Shown here one piece after another: positions 42,714 through 52,522 of a stretch of 64,000 nucleotides of DNA. This DNA is from JAFARZ01 sp035651595 (GTDB lineage Bacteria > Actinomycetota > Actinomycetes > Streptosporangiales > Streptosporangiaceae). The notes beneath the pieces were generated by a model. That model was given only the letters and a program-made list of their open reading frames with translations, was not told the DNA's origin and did no database searches. The stretch is taken from assembly GCA_035651595.1 (NCBI GenBank), contig DASRFJ010000138.1, forward strand, positions 11,355-75,354, in the 5' to 3' direction. Position numbers and translations under genes: made by a program. Each line of letters begins with the position of its first letter. Within the stretch, counting starts at the first letter, position 1.

Positions 42714-43444
42714 GCTCGTTCGGCCCTCGCGCGGCGTTCGGCGAGCACGGCGGCCAGGTACTCAGGGGCCGAGGTGCCCGGCGGGGGCGGCGGCGATACC
42801 AGGGCGGCGACCTTGGTCGCGAGCCGCTCGCCGAGTTCGTAGCGGGCCTGCGGGCTGAGTTCCCAGAAGCGGCCCAGGTAACTGCGGGCCGAGTTCGCGA
42901 CCGCGTCGGGCAGCGCGGACAGCTCGAGCGTGCCGGCCCAGCCGGCCAGCGAAGGCGGCATCGGCGCGGGCGGCAGCGCCGCCGAGCGCAGCCGCTCCTG
43001 AATCACGTACGTCCCGGCGAACAGGTCGCCGAGCCGCTTGCCCTTGGCGGACAGCAGCGAGGTGATCAGCGCGGGCGCGCCGGACAGCGCCCAGATCTCC
43101 ACGACCGCGGCGAGCCCGCGGACCAGGGCCTGGCGGAAGCGCTCCGGGCCGCCGTCGTCGCCCACCACCCGCAATCCCATGGCGAGCTTGCCGAGCGACT
43201 TGCCCCGGCTGAGCGTCTCGAGGGTCACCGGGTAGCCGACCAGTACGCCGACGAGGACGGCGACCAGGATCGCCGAGCCGGACGCTTCGTTCAGGTGCAC
43301 CGACGCGGCGGCCAGACAGCCGACCGCGATGCCGAACAGCGCGCCCTGCACCGCGATGTCGATGAAGATCGCGGCCATCCTGTTGGGGAACCGGGCGATG
43401 GGCACTTCGATGACGACGGCTTCGCCGCTGACCAGTTCGCCCAC
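42710..43444 (-). CDS. RDD-family membrane protein
   Basis: 244 residues from GTG at 43444. It has three to four hydrophobic segments in residues 20-130. The RDD pattern is visible in RFPNRMAAIFIDIAVQGALFG, and SRGKSLGKLAMGLRVVGDDG is the typical loop. The rest is a cytoplasmic tail with a Pro run (SPPPPPGTSAPEYL). Its start is only 22 bp from the divergent SpoIIM start, so the promoters of both must lie inside coding sequence or overlap, or one start is wrongly placed. RDD proteins are of uncertain transport function. Confidence 0.88.
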   Translation of the reverse strand: MGELVSGEAVVIEVPIARFPNRMAAIFIDIAVQGALFGIAVGCLAAASVHLNEASGSAILVAVLVGVLVGYPVTLETLSRGKSLGKLAMGLRVVGDDGGPERFRQALVRGLAAVVEIWALSGAPALITSLLSAKGKRLGDLFAGTYVIQERLRSAALPPAPMPPSLAGWAGTLELSALPDAVANSARSYLGRFWELSPQARYELGERLATKVAALVSPPPPPGTSAPEYLAAVLAERRARAERA

Positions 43445-43466
43445 CTCGTCACGCTACCCTGCCCAC

Positions 43467-45710
43467 GTGGACGCTGACATCTTCGTCGCCGAGCACCGGG
43501 CCGAATGGGCCAGGCTCGACGAGCTGGTGCGCCGCCGCCGGCTGTCCGGCGCCGAGATCGACGAGCTGGTACGGCTCTACCAGCGGGCCGGCACCCACCT
43601 GTCCGCGGTGCGCTCGATGAGCGGCAGCGGCGACTCGGTCCTGGTCGCCGAGCTGTCCAGCCGGGTGGCGCGGGCGCGGAGCGCGGTGACCGGCGCGCAC
43701 GTCCCCGCCTGGCGGCAGCTCGCGACGTTCGCGACAGTAGGCTTCCCGGCCGCCGCGTGGCGGGCCCGCTGGTGGTGGCTCGGCGCGTCCGTGGGCTCGA
43801 TCGCCGTGGCGGTCCTGGCCGGCGCCTGGATCGCCCGGTCCGCGGCGGTGCAGGCCAGCCTGCTGCCGCCGGCCCAGGCCAGGGACCTGGTCCAGCACGA
43901 GTTCCGCGACTACTACTCCCAGTACGCGGCCACCTCGTTCGCCGCCAAGGTGTGGACCAACAACGCGTGGGTGGCCGCGCAGGCGCTGATCTTCGGCATC
44001 CTGCTAGGCATCCCGACCGTGTTCGTGCTGCTGGGGAACGCGCTGAACGGGGGCGTGGACGCCGGCTTCATGATCGCGCACGGGCGCGGCACCGAATTCT
44101 GGGCGCTGATCCTGCCGCACGGCATGCTGGAGCTGACCGCCGTGTTCCTCGCCGCCGCGGCCGGGCTGCGGCTCGGCTGGACGATCATCGACCCGGGGCC
44201 CCGGCCCCGGTCCGCGGCCCTCGCTCAAGAAGGCAGGTCCACGATCACGATCACCCTCGGCCTGATCGTGGTGCTGGCGGTATCCGGGGTCATCGAGGCA
44301 TTCGTCACCCCGTCGCCGCTGCCGACGTGGGCGAGAATCGGGATAGGGGCCGTCGCGGAAATGTCGTTCTGCGCATATGTCGTGTTCTTCGGTCGCCGCG
44401 CGGTCAGGGGCGGGGAGACAGGTGATATCGACGAGGCGCCTGACACTCTCCCCGTGGCCGCGTTACAACCGGCCGGCCGCCTTGAGGTCCAGGTAGGCGT
44501 CGGCGAGGGCCGAGGGGAGGCGGGCCGGCGGGGCGTCGACCACGGTCACGCCGCGCTGGCGGAGCCGCGCGGCCATGGCGGCCCGCTCGGCGCGCGCCCG
44601 TTCCGCCGCGGCCGCGGCGTACACGGCGGCCGCGTCCCCGCGGCCGGCGGCCAGTTTGTCCAGCCGCGGGTCGGCCACCGCGCCGAGCAGCAGCACGTGG
44701 CGCGAGGCGAGCAGCGGAAGGTGCCGGAGCAGGCCCTCGGCGAGGGCGGCCGGGTTGAGGTCGGTGAGCAGGACCACGAGGCAGCGCTGCCTCGTGTGCG
44801 CCAGGATCGCGCTGGTCATCGCGGCGCTGTCGGACTCGATCAGCTCGGCGTCCAGCGGCGCCATCGCGTCGGTGAACGCGCGCAGCACGTCCGTGCGCGG
44901 TGCCGCCATCACGCGGGCGCGGATCCGCCGGTCGAAGGCCAGCAGGTCGATCCGGTCGCCGGCGTTGGCGGCGAGCGCGGCGAGCAGCAGCGCGGCGTCC
45001 ATCGAGGTGTCCAGCCGCGGCTCGTCCCCGACCCGGCCGGCCGAGGTCCGGCCCGTGTCCAGCACGACCAGGATGCGGCGGTCCCGCTCCGGCCGCCAGG
45101 TACGGACCAGCACCTCGCGGCGGCGGGCGGTGCCGCGCCAGTCGATCGAGCGCACGTCGTCGCCCGGCACGTACTCGCGGAGCGAGTCGAACTCGCTGCC
45201 CTGGCCGCGGATCAGCGACCGGTGCATGCCGTCCAGCTCGCGCAGCCGCGACAGCTTCTCCGGCAGGTGCCTGCGGCTACGGAACGGCGGCAGCGCGCGG
45301 ACTGTCCATGGCACCGCGCGTTTGCGCTGGCGAGCGGCGATATTACCAGGCCCGAACGACCTAACTGTTACCTCCGCGGCCGTCCGGTCGCCACGACGGG
45401 TTGGCGTGAGCTCGGTGGTGATGGTCCGCTGGCCGTGGCTCGGGATGTCTATGGTGGCGTGGTGCGGGGTGGCGCCGGTGCTTGGCGGCCAGGCATCGCG
45501 GACCACGGCGCGGAGCGGCCGTGGGCTGGGGTTCGCGATCGTGAGCGTGACCGCGGCGGTCTCGCCGAGGCGGACCCTGGTGTCGCCGTCCCGGGTCATG
45601 ACCAGCGGGCGTACCGGGGCGGCCATCCAGAGGTCTGCGGCGATCGCGAGAGCCAGGACGGCCGCCGTCGCGAGCACGGCGAGCCAGCTGCGGAACGCCA
45701 GCACGACTAG
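43467..45710 (+). CDS. SpoIIM-like membrane protein, reading frame lacks the expected stop
   Basis: The first 330 residues (43467-44460) are an ordinary stage II sporulation protein M homologue: an N-terminal helical part starting ADIFVAEHRAEWARLDELV, then membrane segments including GFPAAAWRARWWWLG, LIFGILLGIPTVFVLLGN and ALILPHGMLELTAVFLAAAAGL. The domain ends near GGETGDIDEAPDTLP. No stop codon follows: the frame stays open to 45710 through the antisense strand of the DUF58 gene, adding about 417 Arg/Gly/Gln-rich residues with no domain. TGA codons occur in another frame at 44423 and 44441, so a small frameshift near there would explain it. The natural end is probably near 44460. Confidence 0.62.
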   Translation: MDADIFVAEHRAEWARLDELVRRRRLSGAEIDELVRLYQRAGTHLSAVRSMSGSGDSVLVAELSSRVARARSAVTGAHVPAWRQLATFATVGFPAAAWRARWWWLGASVGSIAVAVLAGAWIARSAAVQASLLPPAQARDLVQHEFRDYYSQYAATSFAAKVWTNNAWVAAQALIFGILLGIPTVFVLLGNALNGGVDAGFMIAHGRGTEFWALILPHGMLELTAVFLAAAAGLRLGWTIIDPGPRPRSAALAQEGRSTITITLGLIVVLAVSGVIEAFVTPSPLPTWARIGIGAVAEMSFCAYVVFFGRRAVRGGETGDIDEAPDTLPVAALQPAGRLEVQVGVGEGRGEAGRRGVDHGHAALAEPRGHGGPLGARPFRRGRGVHGGRVPAAGGQFVQPRVGHRAEQQHVARGEQRKVPEQALGEGGRVEVGEQDHEAALPRVRQDRAGHRGAVGLDQLGVQRRHRVGERAQHVRARCRHHAGADPPVEGQQVDPVAGVGGERGEQQRGVHRGVQPRLVPDPAGRGPARVQHDQDAAVPLRPPGTDQHLAAAGGAAPVDRAHVVARHVLAERVELAALAADQRPVHAVQLAQPRQLLRQVPAATERRQRADCPWHRAFALASGDITRPERPNCYLRGRPVATTGWRELGGDGPLAVARDVYGGVVRGGAGAWRPGIADHGAERPWAGVRDRERDRGGLAEADPGVAVPGHDQRAYRGGHPEVCGDRESQDGRRREHGEPAAERQHD

Positions 45711-45755
45711 GACGCCGGCCAGGGCGGCCGCCGCCGCGCGGCCGGTAAGCGCCAC
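44463..45755 (-). CDS. DUF58 domain protein
   Basis: 430 residues. Two N-terminal hydrophobic segments (ALTGRAAAAALAGVLVVLAF, then LAVLATAAVLALAIAADLW). An exported-like beta region is followed by the DUF58 core: REYVPGDDVRSIDWRGTARRREVLVRTWRPERDRRILVVLD, then a von Willebrand A-like domain with LDTGRTSAG and LVVLLTDLNP. It normally works with a MoxR ATPase. The next gene is one, 6 bp away. The whole gene is antisense to an open frame from spoIIM. Confidence 0.92.
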   Translation of the reverse strand: MALTGRAAAAALAGVLVVLAFRSWLAVLATAAVLALAIAADLWMAAPVRPLVMTRDGDTRVRLGETAAVTLTIANPSPRPLRAVVRDAWPPSTGATPHHATIDIPSHGQRTITTELTPTRRGDRTAAEVTVRSFGPGNIAARQRKRAVPWTVRALPPFRSRRHLPEKLSRLRELDGMHRSLIRGQGSEFDSLREYVPGDDVRSIDWRGTARRREVLVRTWRPERDRRILVVLDTGRTSAGRVGDEPRLDTSMDAALLLAALAANAGDRIDLLAFDRRIRARVMAAPRTDVLRAFTDAMAPLDAELIESDSAAMTSAILAHTRQRCLVVLLTDLNPAALAEGLLRHLPLLASRHVLLLGAVADPRLDKLAAGRGDAAAVYAAAAAERARAERAAMAARLRQRGVTVVDAPPARLPSALADAYLDLKAAGRL

Positions 45756-45761
45756 CGTTTG

Positions 45762-46717
<956 letters not shown>

Positions 46718-46721
<4 letters not shown>

Positions 46722-47881
46722 CTGGCGCCTGCCTTTCTCTCCAGCGCGTCGAGCTTATCGGCCAGCGCGACGAGCGCGGCGTCGTTGTCCGGTGCCGGGC
46801 CGGTGAGGATCTGCGCGGCGTCCTGGTGCGCGGTGCGTTCGGCGACGGTCTCGGGCGTGGCGTCGGGAGGCAGGCCGAGGAGCGGGATCATGCGCTTCAT
46901 GGTGGCGTCGCGCAGGTGCGCCGCCGCCTGCGCGCGGGCACGTCGTGCGTGGTAGAGGCGGCCGTGGCCTTCGGTCGTCTCGGCGGCGCGGACGATGGCG
47001 GGGAGGCGCTCGGGCACTACCGGGCCGAGGCGGCGCATCCGCCACAGGGCGAGCAGGACCACGGCGATGCCGAGTTCGGCGGCGATCATGTAGACCGGCT
47101 CGGGGATCAGGCTCGTGAAGCTCTGCTGCTGGCTGACCGGTGGCGGCGTGGCCGGGCTGGACCGCGGGGTGAGCCAGAGGAGGTTCTCACCCTGGAGGAG
47201 GTTGAGGGCCAGGGCGGCGTTGCCGCGGCCGGCGAGGTCCTGGTTGGTGAGCGGAGCGCCGGTGCCGAGGACGGTGACCTCGTGTCCCGCGGTGCGGTAG
47301 CTGACCAGGGAGGGATGGCCGTGGACGGGGTAGCACCGCGTGGTTTGGGCCGGCGCGTGGAACAGGGTGCCGCCCATGTCCGCGTTTCCGGCCGTGGCGG
47401 CGGCGGTCAGCGTACAGCCAGGGTTCAAGACCGTGATGCCGGCCTGTCCGGCGACCGTGAGGCCGGGGGCAAGCGCGTCGAGCGTGGCCTGGTCCGGGCC
47501 GACGATGACGAGGCTGGCGGGGCTGGTCGCGAGCGTGTCGAGCTCGTCGCCGGTCAGCAGCCGCGGGTTCGTCACCAGGATCGTGGTGCTTGCCGTTTTT
47601 ACCGTTTTCGCCGTTTTCGCCGTGGCTGTCGTGGTGACCCGCGTGCCGCGTCCGGCCAGGATCGCGGCGAGCGCGTGCCCGCCGTCCGGCCCGGTGTTGC
47701 CGGGGTTGAGGTAGCCGCCGGGCACGCCGACCTGGAGCCACGCGATCACCACGCCGCCGAGCAGGACGATGCCGGCGAGGCTGGTGGGGAGGCGCCAGGG
47801 GTGCCTTCGGCGGGGGTGCCTTCGGCGGGCGCCGCGGGGCGTTGTCGTCGGGCCTGGGGTCGGCGGGGCCAGGGTTGTCAC
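46718..47881 (-). CDS. DUF4350 family membrane protein
   Basis: 387 residues. A basic N-terminus (RGARRRHPRRRHPWRLP) precedes a membrane segment (LAGIVLLGGVVIAWLQVGV). Then comes a long exported region with the DUF4350 pattern GPDGGHALAAILAGRGTRVTTT, LVTNPRLLTGDELDTLA and LVIVGPD. A second membrane segment lies near residue 275 (PVYMIAAELGIAVVLLALW) and a cytoplasmic helical tail follows. The region TATAKTAKTVKTASTT comes from a small run of repeats. It overlaps both neighbours by 4 bp, so it is coupled to DUF4129 and MoxR. Confidence 0.88.
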
Positions 47882-48495
47882 ACTGGTTCCGGGACCGTCG
47901 CGCGGATCGCTGCTTCGAGGTCGCGGAGGCGGCCGGCATTCGCCTGGGTGCCCGCCCGGCCGCCGTAGCGGACGTCGTCGAACAGCCGGGCGGCCGCGTG
48001 CAGCTCGGCGGCGTGCGCCGGCAGCGACTGTCCCGCCTGGACAGCCAGCTCACCGGCGGTCCGGCCCGGGGCGACCGGGAGGATCGCGCGTTCCTCGAGA
48101 CCGGTCGCCACGGCCCGAAGGTACTCCTCGATCGCCCCCGAATAGTTGCCCGCCGCGGCGTGGCGTTCGGCAAGTTCGCGGTGCTCGCGCGCGGTCAGCG
48201 CGACCGCGCCGCGAAGCGGGCCGGCCGCGTCCCGCCGGCCAGACCGTGCCACCGGGCCGATCCGGGCCAGTACCAGCGCCGCGACGATCACCGCGAGCGC
48301 GACCAGCGCGACGATGGCCCACCAGCCGCCGGGCACGTCGACGTTCGCCGAGTTGACCAGCCGGCTGAGCTGGTCGTGCAGCCAGGTCAGGAACGGGGTT
48401 CGCGGGTGGTACAGCGTCTTCGCCAGCTCCTGGCGGGCCAGATGCTGCGCGGCCTGCCGGCTGATCGGCGGACCGGCCGCCGGGGCTGTCACCAT
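47878..48495 (-). CDS. DUF4129 family membrane protein
   Basis: 205 residues from ATG at 48495. An upstream in-frame start at 48600 would cross a region of 15-bp repeats with no homology, so the inner start is preferred. One membrane segment (WWAIVALVALAVIVAALVLARI, about residues 59-80) and a helical domain of the DUF4129 type: ERHAAAGNYSGAIEEYLRAVATGLEERAILPVAPGRTAGELA. It may be a transglutaminase-like-cluster component. It overlaps the next gene by 4 bp and the upstream gene by 7 bp. Confidence 0.82.
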   Translation of the reverse strand: MVTAPAAGPPISRQAAQHLARQELAKTLYHPRTPFLTWLHDQLSRLVNSANVDVPGGWWAIVALVALAVIVAALVLARIGPVARSGRRDAAGPLRGAVALTAREHRELAERHAAAGNYSGAIEEYLRAVATGLEERAILPVAPGRTAGELAVQAGQSLPAHAAELHAAARLFDDVRYGGRAGTQANAGRLRDLEAAIRATVPEPV

Positions 48496-49838
48496 CGTTG
48501 CTGATCTGGCGGAGTGTCGCTGTGTGCCGGCGGCTTGTGTGCCGGCGGCTTGTGTGCCAGCGGTTCCGGCTCGGACCACCGCGCCGGGGCCTCCGCCCAC
48601 ACCTGGCCGAAGTCAAGCGCCGACTGGCCGCCGCCGTCGCTCGTTGCCGACTGAAGCGCGATGTCGAAGCCCTCCCGCCGCATCCTGAGGTCGACGTACA
48701 GCAGCACCTGGACGCCGGCCATCACGGGACGGGTCACCGCGCCGGCCACGATGCCGCCCACCCCGATGATGATCGCGGTGAGGATCGGCGTAGTCGAACT
48801 GGTAGCGCCGAACGTCAGCACGTTGCCGGAGCCGTGGCCGCCGGCCAGGGTGCCGATCACGCTGAACGGGACCGTCAGCACGCCGGTCGCGACCAGCACG
48901 ATCAGCTCCGCGAGCAGCAAGATGCCGAACACCCGCCAGGAACTCTTCCTGACCAGCCGCCACGACCTGCGGATGCTGGCCGACGGGCGCTGTCCCTCGA
49001 GCATGGCGATACCGGGAGCGGCCGCCAGGCGCACGAAGAAGATCACGCCGAACACGATCGAGGCAGGGATCGCGATGACCATCAGCAGCACGCCGAGCGC
49101 CGCGACGTGCCCGGCGCGCAGGCCCGCCCAGGCGAGGACCGACACGAGGCTGCCGCCGATCGCGGTGCCGAAAACGATCAGCCAGCTCAGCAGCACGGTG
49201 CCGAAGAGCGCGCCGAGCCGTGCCCGGGTGAGCGACCAGGCCTGCGCGACGCCGATCGGGCGGCCCAGCACGCTGTGGCCGAGGACGGACGCGAGCATTC
49301 CGGTCAGCAGCGTCGTCGCGAGGAACTGCGCGATGATGATGACCGCCAGCGTCGGTGCCTCGACCTTGACGAAGTAGCCGGTGTTCGCGCTGCTGAGCGG
49401 CTGTCCGGAGACGGGCGCGGTCACGCCCTTGACCAGGTGGGTCAGCGCGAGGGTGGTCCCGGTGACCACGACCCCGTACACGGTCATCACGATGGCGGCA
49501 AAGCCGAGCGTCGGCTGCGGGGTGCGCCGCACCGCGGCGAAGGCGCCGTCCAGGATCTCCCCGACGCTGAGCGGGCGGAGCGGAATGATCCCGGGCTTCG
49601 GCGCCGGCGGTACCCACTGGCCGTAGGGCGACGCGCCGTGTGGTGCTGTCGGGTAACCGCCCCCGTAGGGTGCCTGCCCGTACGGGGCCTGCCCATAGGG
49701 TGCCTGCCCGTAAGGGGGCTGAGCGTATGGCGACTGAGCGTAAGCGACCCCTTCGGGCGGAGGACCGGCGCTGGTGCCAGCCGGCTCGTCGGTGTCACCG
49801 GACGCTGACCCAGCAGCGGAATCGGGTGAATCAGCCAT
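48489..49838 (-). CDS. Polytopic membrane protein with Tyr/Pro/Gln-rich N-terminus (glycerophosphoryl-diester-phosphodiesterase-type membrane domain)
   Basis: 449 residues from ATG at 49838. The first 80 are disordered with repeats of YGQAPYGQAPYGQAPYGG. Six membrane segments follow from about residue 110: for example GFAAIVMTVYGVVVTGTT and LAVIIIAQFLATTLLTGMLA. RPLSVGEILDGAFAAVRR is the signature of the family in actinobacteria. The C-terminal tail contains HKPPAHKPPAH, encoded by three 15-bp repeats near 48520-48560. It is first in the minus-strand cluster and is divergent from mtrA. Function unknown. Confidence 0.85.
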   Translation of the reverse strand: MADSPDSAAGSASGDTDEPAGTSAGPPPEGVAYAQSPYAQPPYGQAPYGQAPYGQAPYGGGYPTAPHGASPYGQWVPPAPKPGIIPLRPLSVGEILDGAFAAVRRTPQPTLGFAAIVMTVYGVVVTGTTLALTHLVKGVTAPVSGQPLSSANTGYFVKVEAPTLAVIIIAQFLATTLLTGMLASVLGHSVLGRPIGVAQAWSLTRARLGALFGTVLLSWLIVFGTAIGGSLVSVLAWAGLRAGHVAALGVLLMVIAIPASIVFGVIFFVRLAAAPGIAMLEGQRPSASIRRSWRLVRKSSWRVFGILLLAELIVLVATGVLTVPFSVIGTLAGGHGSGNVLTFGATSSTTPILTAIIIGVGGIVAGAVTRPVMAGVQVLLYVDLRMRREGFDIALQSATSDGGGQSALDFGQVWAEAPARWSEPEPLAHKPPAHKPPAHSDTPPDQQRW

Positions 49839-49971
49839 ATCCGGTACCCCTAGAACATCTAGAAAATTGGGTTCGAAGTACCCCGTAACGGAAAAGCTAC
49901 CCCTGAACGGGTGTTGCTTAGCTGGAAAATGAGGGTAACCTGCGTCCACGCAGTGTCGACCACATGGAACG
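49839..49971. promoter_or_regulatory. Divergent promoter region between membrane-protein gene and mtrA
   Basis: 133 bp serving two divergent genes. It contains GTAACGGAAAAG and GGGTAACC blocks. Streptomyces MtrA sites are based on GTAAC-like repeats, so autoregulation by MtrA is possible. The TAGAACATCTAGA stretch at 49850-49862 is a short palindrome. The spacing of any -35 and -10 boxes is not clear. Confidence 0.4.
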
Positions 49972-50658
49972 ATGGGGCCCATGAAAGGACGTGTGCTTGT
50001 CGTCGATGACGACGCCGCTCTCGCCGAGATGCTTGGCATCGTGCTCCGTGGCGAGGGATTCGACCCTACGTTTGTCTCCGATGGGGACAAAGCCGTAGAG
50101 GTCTTCAGGGATTCCCGGCCGGATCTGGTGCTGCTCGACCTGATGCTCCCGGGCTCGGACGGGATCGACGTGTGCCGTCAGATCCGCGCCGAGTCGGGCG
50201 TGCCGATCGTCATGCTGACGGCAAAGACCGACACGGTGGACGTTGTCCTCGGGCTCGAATCGGGCGCCGACGACTATATCGTCAAACCGTTTAAATCCAA
50301 GGAACTGGTTGCCAGGGTGCGTGCACGGCTTCGTCGCACCGACGAGCCTGCCCCCGAAATGCTGCAGATCGGCGACATTGTCATCGACGTGGCGGGTCAC
50401 TCGGTAAAGCGCGACGGTGAGACGCTCAACCTCACGCCGCTCGAGTTCGACCTGCTCGTCGCCCTCGCCCGCAAGCCCCGCCAGGTCTTCACCCGTGAGG
50501 TGCTGCTCGAACAGGTCTGGGGATACCGCCACGCCGCGGACACCAGGCTGGTCAACGTTCACGTGCAGCGGTTGCGGGCCAAGATCGAGCGGGACCCGGA
50601 GCATCCCGAGATCGTGGTGACGGTTCGTGGCGTCGGCTACAAGGCGGGGCCCGGATAA
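49972..50658 (+). CDS. mtrA: Two-component response regulator MtrA
   Basis: 228 residues (ATG 49972; ATG 49981 is also in frame). The OmpR/PhoB-type regulator has a receiver with acid pair VVDDD near the start, phosphorylatable Asp56 in LVLLDLMLPGSDG and Lys in YIVKPFKSKEL. The C-terminal winged helix (about residues 128-226) includes LTPLEFDLLVALARKPRQVFTRE, then RLVNVHVQRLRAKIE and VVTVRGVGYKAG. The receiver matches MtrA proteins of other actinobacteria (GRVLVVDDDAALAEMLGIVL). MtrA controls cell-wall, division and osmotic genes. mtrB follows 19 bp later. Confidence 0.97.
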   Translation: MGPMKGRVLVVDDDAALAEMLGIVLRGEGFDPTFVSDGDKAVEVFRDSRPDLVLLDLMLPGSDGIDVCRQIRAESGVPIVMLTAKTDTVDVVLGLESGADDYIVKPFKSKELVARVRARLRRTDEPAPEMLQIGDIVIDVAGHSVKRDGETLNLTPLEFDLLVALARKPRQVFTREVLLEQVWGYRHAADTRLVNVHVQRLRAKIERDPEHPEIVVTVRGVGYKAGPG

Positions 50659-50677
50659 GCCCCGATACACGAAGTTC

Positions 50678-52522
50678 ATGAAGGTGGCGGCGGGTGGCAC
50701 GGACGGGCGGATCAGCTGGATAACGGCGTTCGGTCGTTCCCGGCTGGGCAAGGAGATCCTGCGTCGGCTGCCCGCTAAGCTTCGGCGCTGGGTGTGGGCC
50801 TCGCGCCGGTGGCAGCGCCGGACGGCCGCGCAGATGCGCAGCCGCTGGCACCGCTCGCTTCAGCTGCGGGTGGTCACGACGACCCTCTCGCTGTCGGCTC
50901 TGGTGATCGCCGTGCTGGGGTTCTTCCTTGCCAACTCGATAGCGAACGGGCTGTTCAACGACGAGGTCAAGGCCGCCCGTGCGCAGCTGTCCGCCGCGAT
51001 CACCTCTGCCGAAGGCCAGACCAACGTGTCCGTGCTCGCCTCGCCGGCGACGGCTCAGCCGGGCGAGGCGCCCGATCCGGTGGCGAGCACGGATCAGGCC
51101 GAGGCCGTGATGACCGCCACGGCGAGCTTTCTGCAGCGAGCGTCGGGCAGCAGCAAGAGCTACTACGTTTTCGTGCGCCTGAACACCAAGAAGGTGGGGT
51201 TCACGCCGTACGTGCAGTGGGCGGTGCCGACGACCGTCGACGTCTCGCAGACCATCCCCGCCGCGTTCACCGCGAACATCGACCGCGAGCAGGCGCAGAC
51301 CCCCCTGCCGGCCAAGCCGTCCGTCTTCGTGCAGCCGACCGCGCTGGTGCTGACCGGCCAGTCCAGCACCGATCCGGCGCTGGTGGCCGCCGTGCCGCTT
51401 GGCAACTACTACCAGCTGTACTACGTGTTCCCGTTCGACGCGCAGCAGCAGACTCTCCAGCTTGTCCAGAAGGTCCTGATCGGCGTCGGGCTGGCGCTTG
51501 TCGCGCTGCTCGCCGCCATCGCCTCCCTCGTCACCCGGTGGGTGGTGCTTCCGGTGCGGCACGCGGCCGGTGCCGCGCAGCGCCTCTCCGCGGGTCACCT
51601 GGAGGAGCGGATGCAGGTCCAGGGCAGCGACGACCTCGCCGACCTCGCCACGTCGTTCAACGAGATGGCGGTCAGCCTGCAAGACAAGCTCCGTGAGCTG
51701 GAGGAGCTGTCCAGCGTGCAGCGGCAGTTCGTCTCCGACGTGTCGCATGAGCTCAGGACGCCGCTGGCCACGATACGGATGGCCGCGGACGTGCTGTTCG
51801 AGTCGCGCGATGAGCTCGACCCGACCGGGGGCCGGTCGGTCGAGCTGCTCCAGAGCCAGCTGGAGCGGTTCGAGGAACTGCTCGTCGATCTGCTGGAGAT
51901 CAGCAGGTACGACGCCGGAGCCGCCACGCTGGACGCCGAGCTGGTGGACGTCTGCGACCTGGTGCGGCGGTCCGCGGACGATGCCCAGCAGCTCGCGGAG
52001 CGCCGGAACAGCCGGATCGAGTTCCGGCTGCCGGCCGAGGGCTGCTTCGCCGAGGTCGACCGGCGCCGGGTGGAGCGCATCTTGCGGAACATCCTGGTGA
52101 ACGCCGTCGAGCACGGCGAGGGCAAAGACGTGGTGGTGACCGCCGCGATGGACAGCGACGCCGTGGCGGTGGCCGTCCGTGACTTCGGCGTGGGGCTGGC
52201 TCCCGGCGAGGAGCAGCTGGTCTTCGACCGGTTCTGGCGGGCCGACCAGTCCCGGGCGCGGACCACCGGCGGCACCGGCCTCGGCCTGGCGATATCGCTT
52301 GAGGACGCGCGGCTGCACGGCGGCTGGCTGCAAGCGTGGGGTGAACGCGGCAAGGGTTCGGTCTTCCGGCTGACGCTGCCGCGGGTGGTCGGCCAGGAAC
52401 TCGTCGGATCCCCGCTCTCGCTCGGCCCCGACGAGGCGGAGGTGGCCACCTCGCTCGCTACTCCCGACCCGTACCCAGGGAGCAGCGGATCCGAGGTCAG
52501 CAGCGTGGGCTCCCATGGCTGA
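50678..52522 (+). CDS. mtrB: Sensor histidine kinase MtrB
   Basis: 614 residues from ATG at 50678. Membrane segments near residues 65-90 and 275-300 bracket an extracytoplasmic sensor region of about 180 residues. HAMP follows (VLPVRHAAGAAQRLSAGHLEERM). The H box is SDVSHELRTPLATIRMAAD. N box NILVNAVEHGEGK, and G boxes VRDFGVGLAPGEE and TGGTGLGLAISLED. It phosphorylates MtrA. It overlaps lpqB by 8 bp. Confidence 0.96.
   Translation: MKVAAGGTDGRISWITAFGRSRLGKEILRRLPAKLRRWVWASRRWQRRTAAQMRSRWHRSLQLRVVTTTLSLSALVIAVLGFFLANSIANGLFNDEVKAARAQLSAAITSAEGQTNVSVLASPATAQPGEAPDPVASTDQAEAVMTATASFLQRASGSSKSYYVFVRLNTKKVGFTPYVQWAVPTTVDVSQTIPAAFTANIDREQAQTPLPAKPSVFVQPTALVLTGQSSTDPALVAAVPLGNYYQLYYVFPFDAQQQTLQLVQKVLIGVGLALVALLAAIASLVTRWVVLPVRHAAGAAQRLSAGHLEERMQVQGSDDLADLATSFNEMAVSLQDKLRELEELSSVQRQFVSDVSHELRTPLATIRMAADVLFESRDELDPTGGRSVELLQSQLERFEELLVDLLEISRYDAGAATLDAELVDVCDLVRRSADDAQQLAERRNSRIEFRLPAEGCFAEVDRRRVERILRNILVNAVEHGEGKDVVVTAAMDSDAVAVAVRDFGVGLAPGEEQLVFDRFWRADQSRARTTGGTGLGLAISLEDARLHGGWLQAWGERGKGSVFRLTLPRVVGQELVGSPLSLGPDEAEVATSLATPDPYPGSSGSEVSSVGSHG

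Noticed and set aside
48510..48570. Short direct repeats considered as CRISPR-like
   Set aside because: 15-bp units without spacers inside a coding region, encoding HKPPA-type tail repeats.
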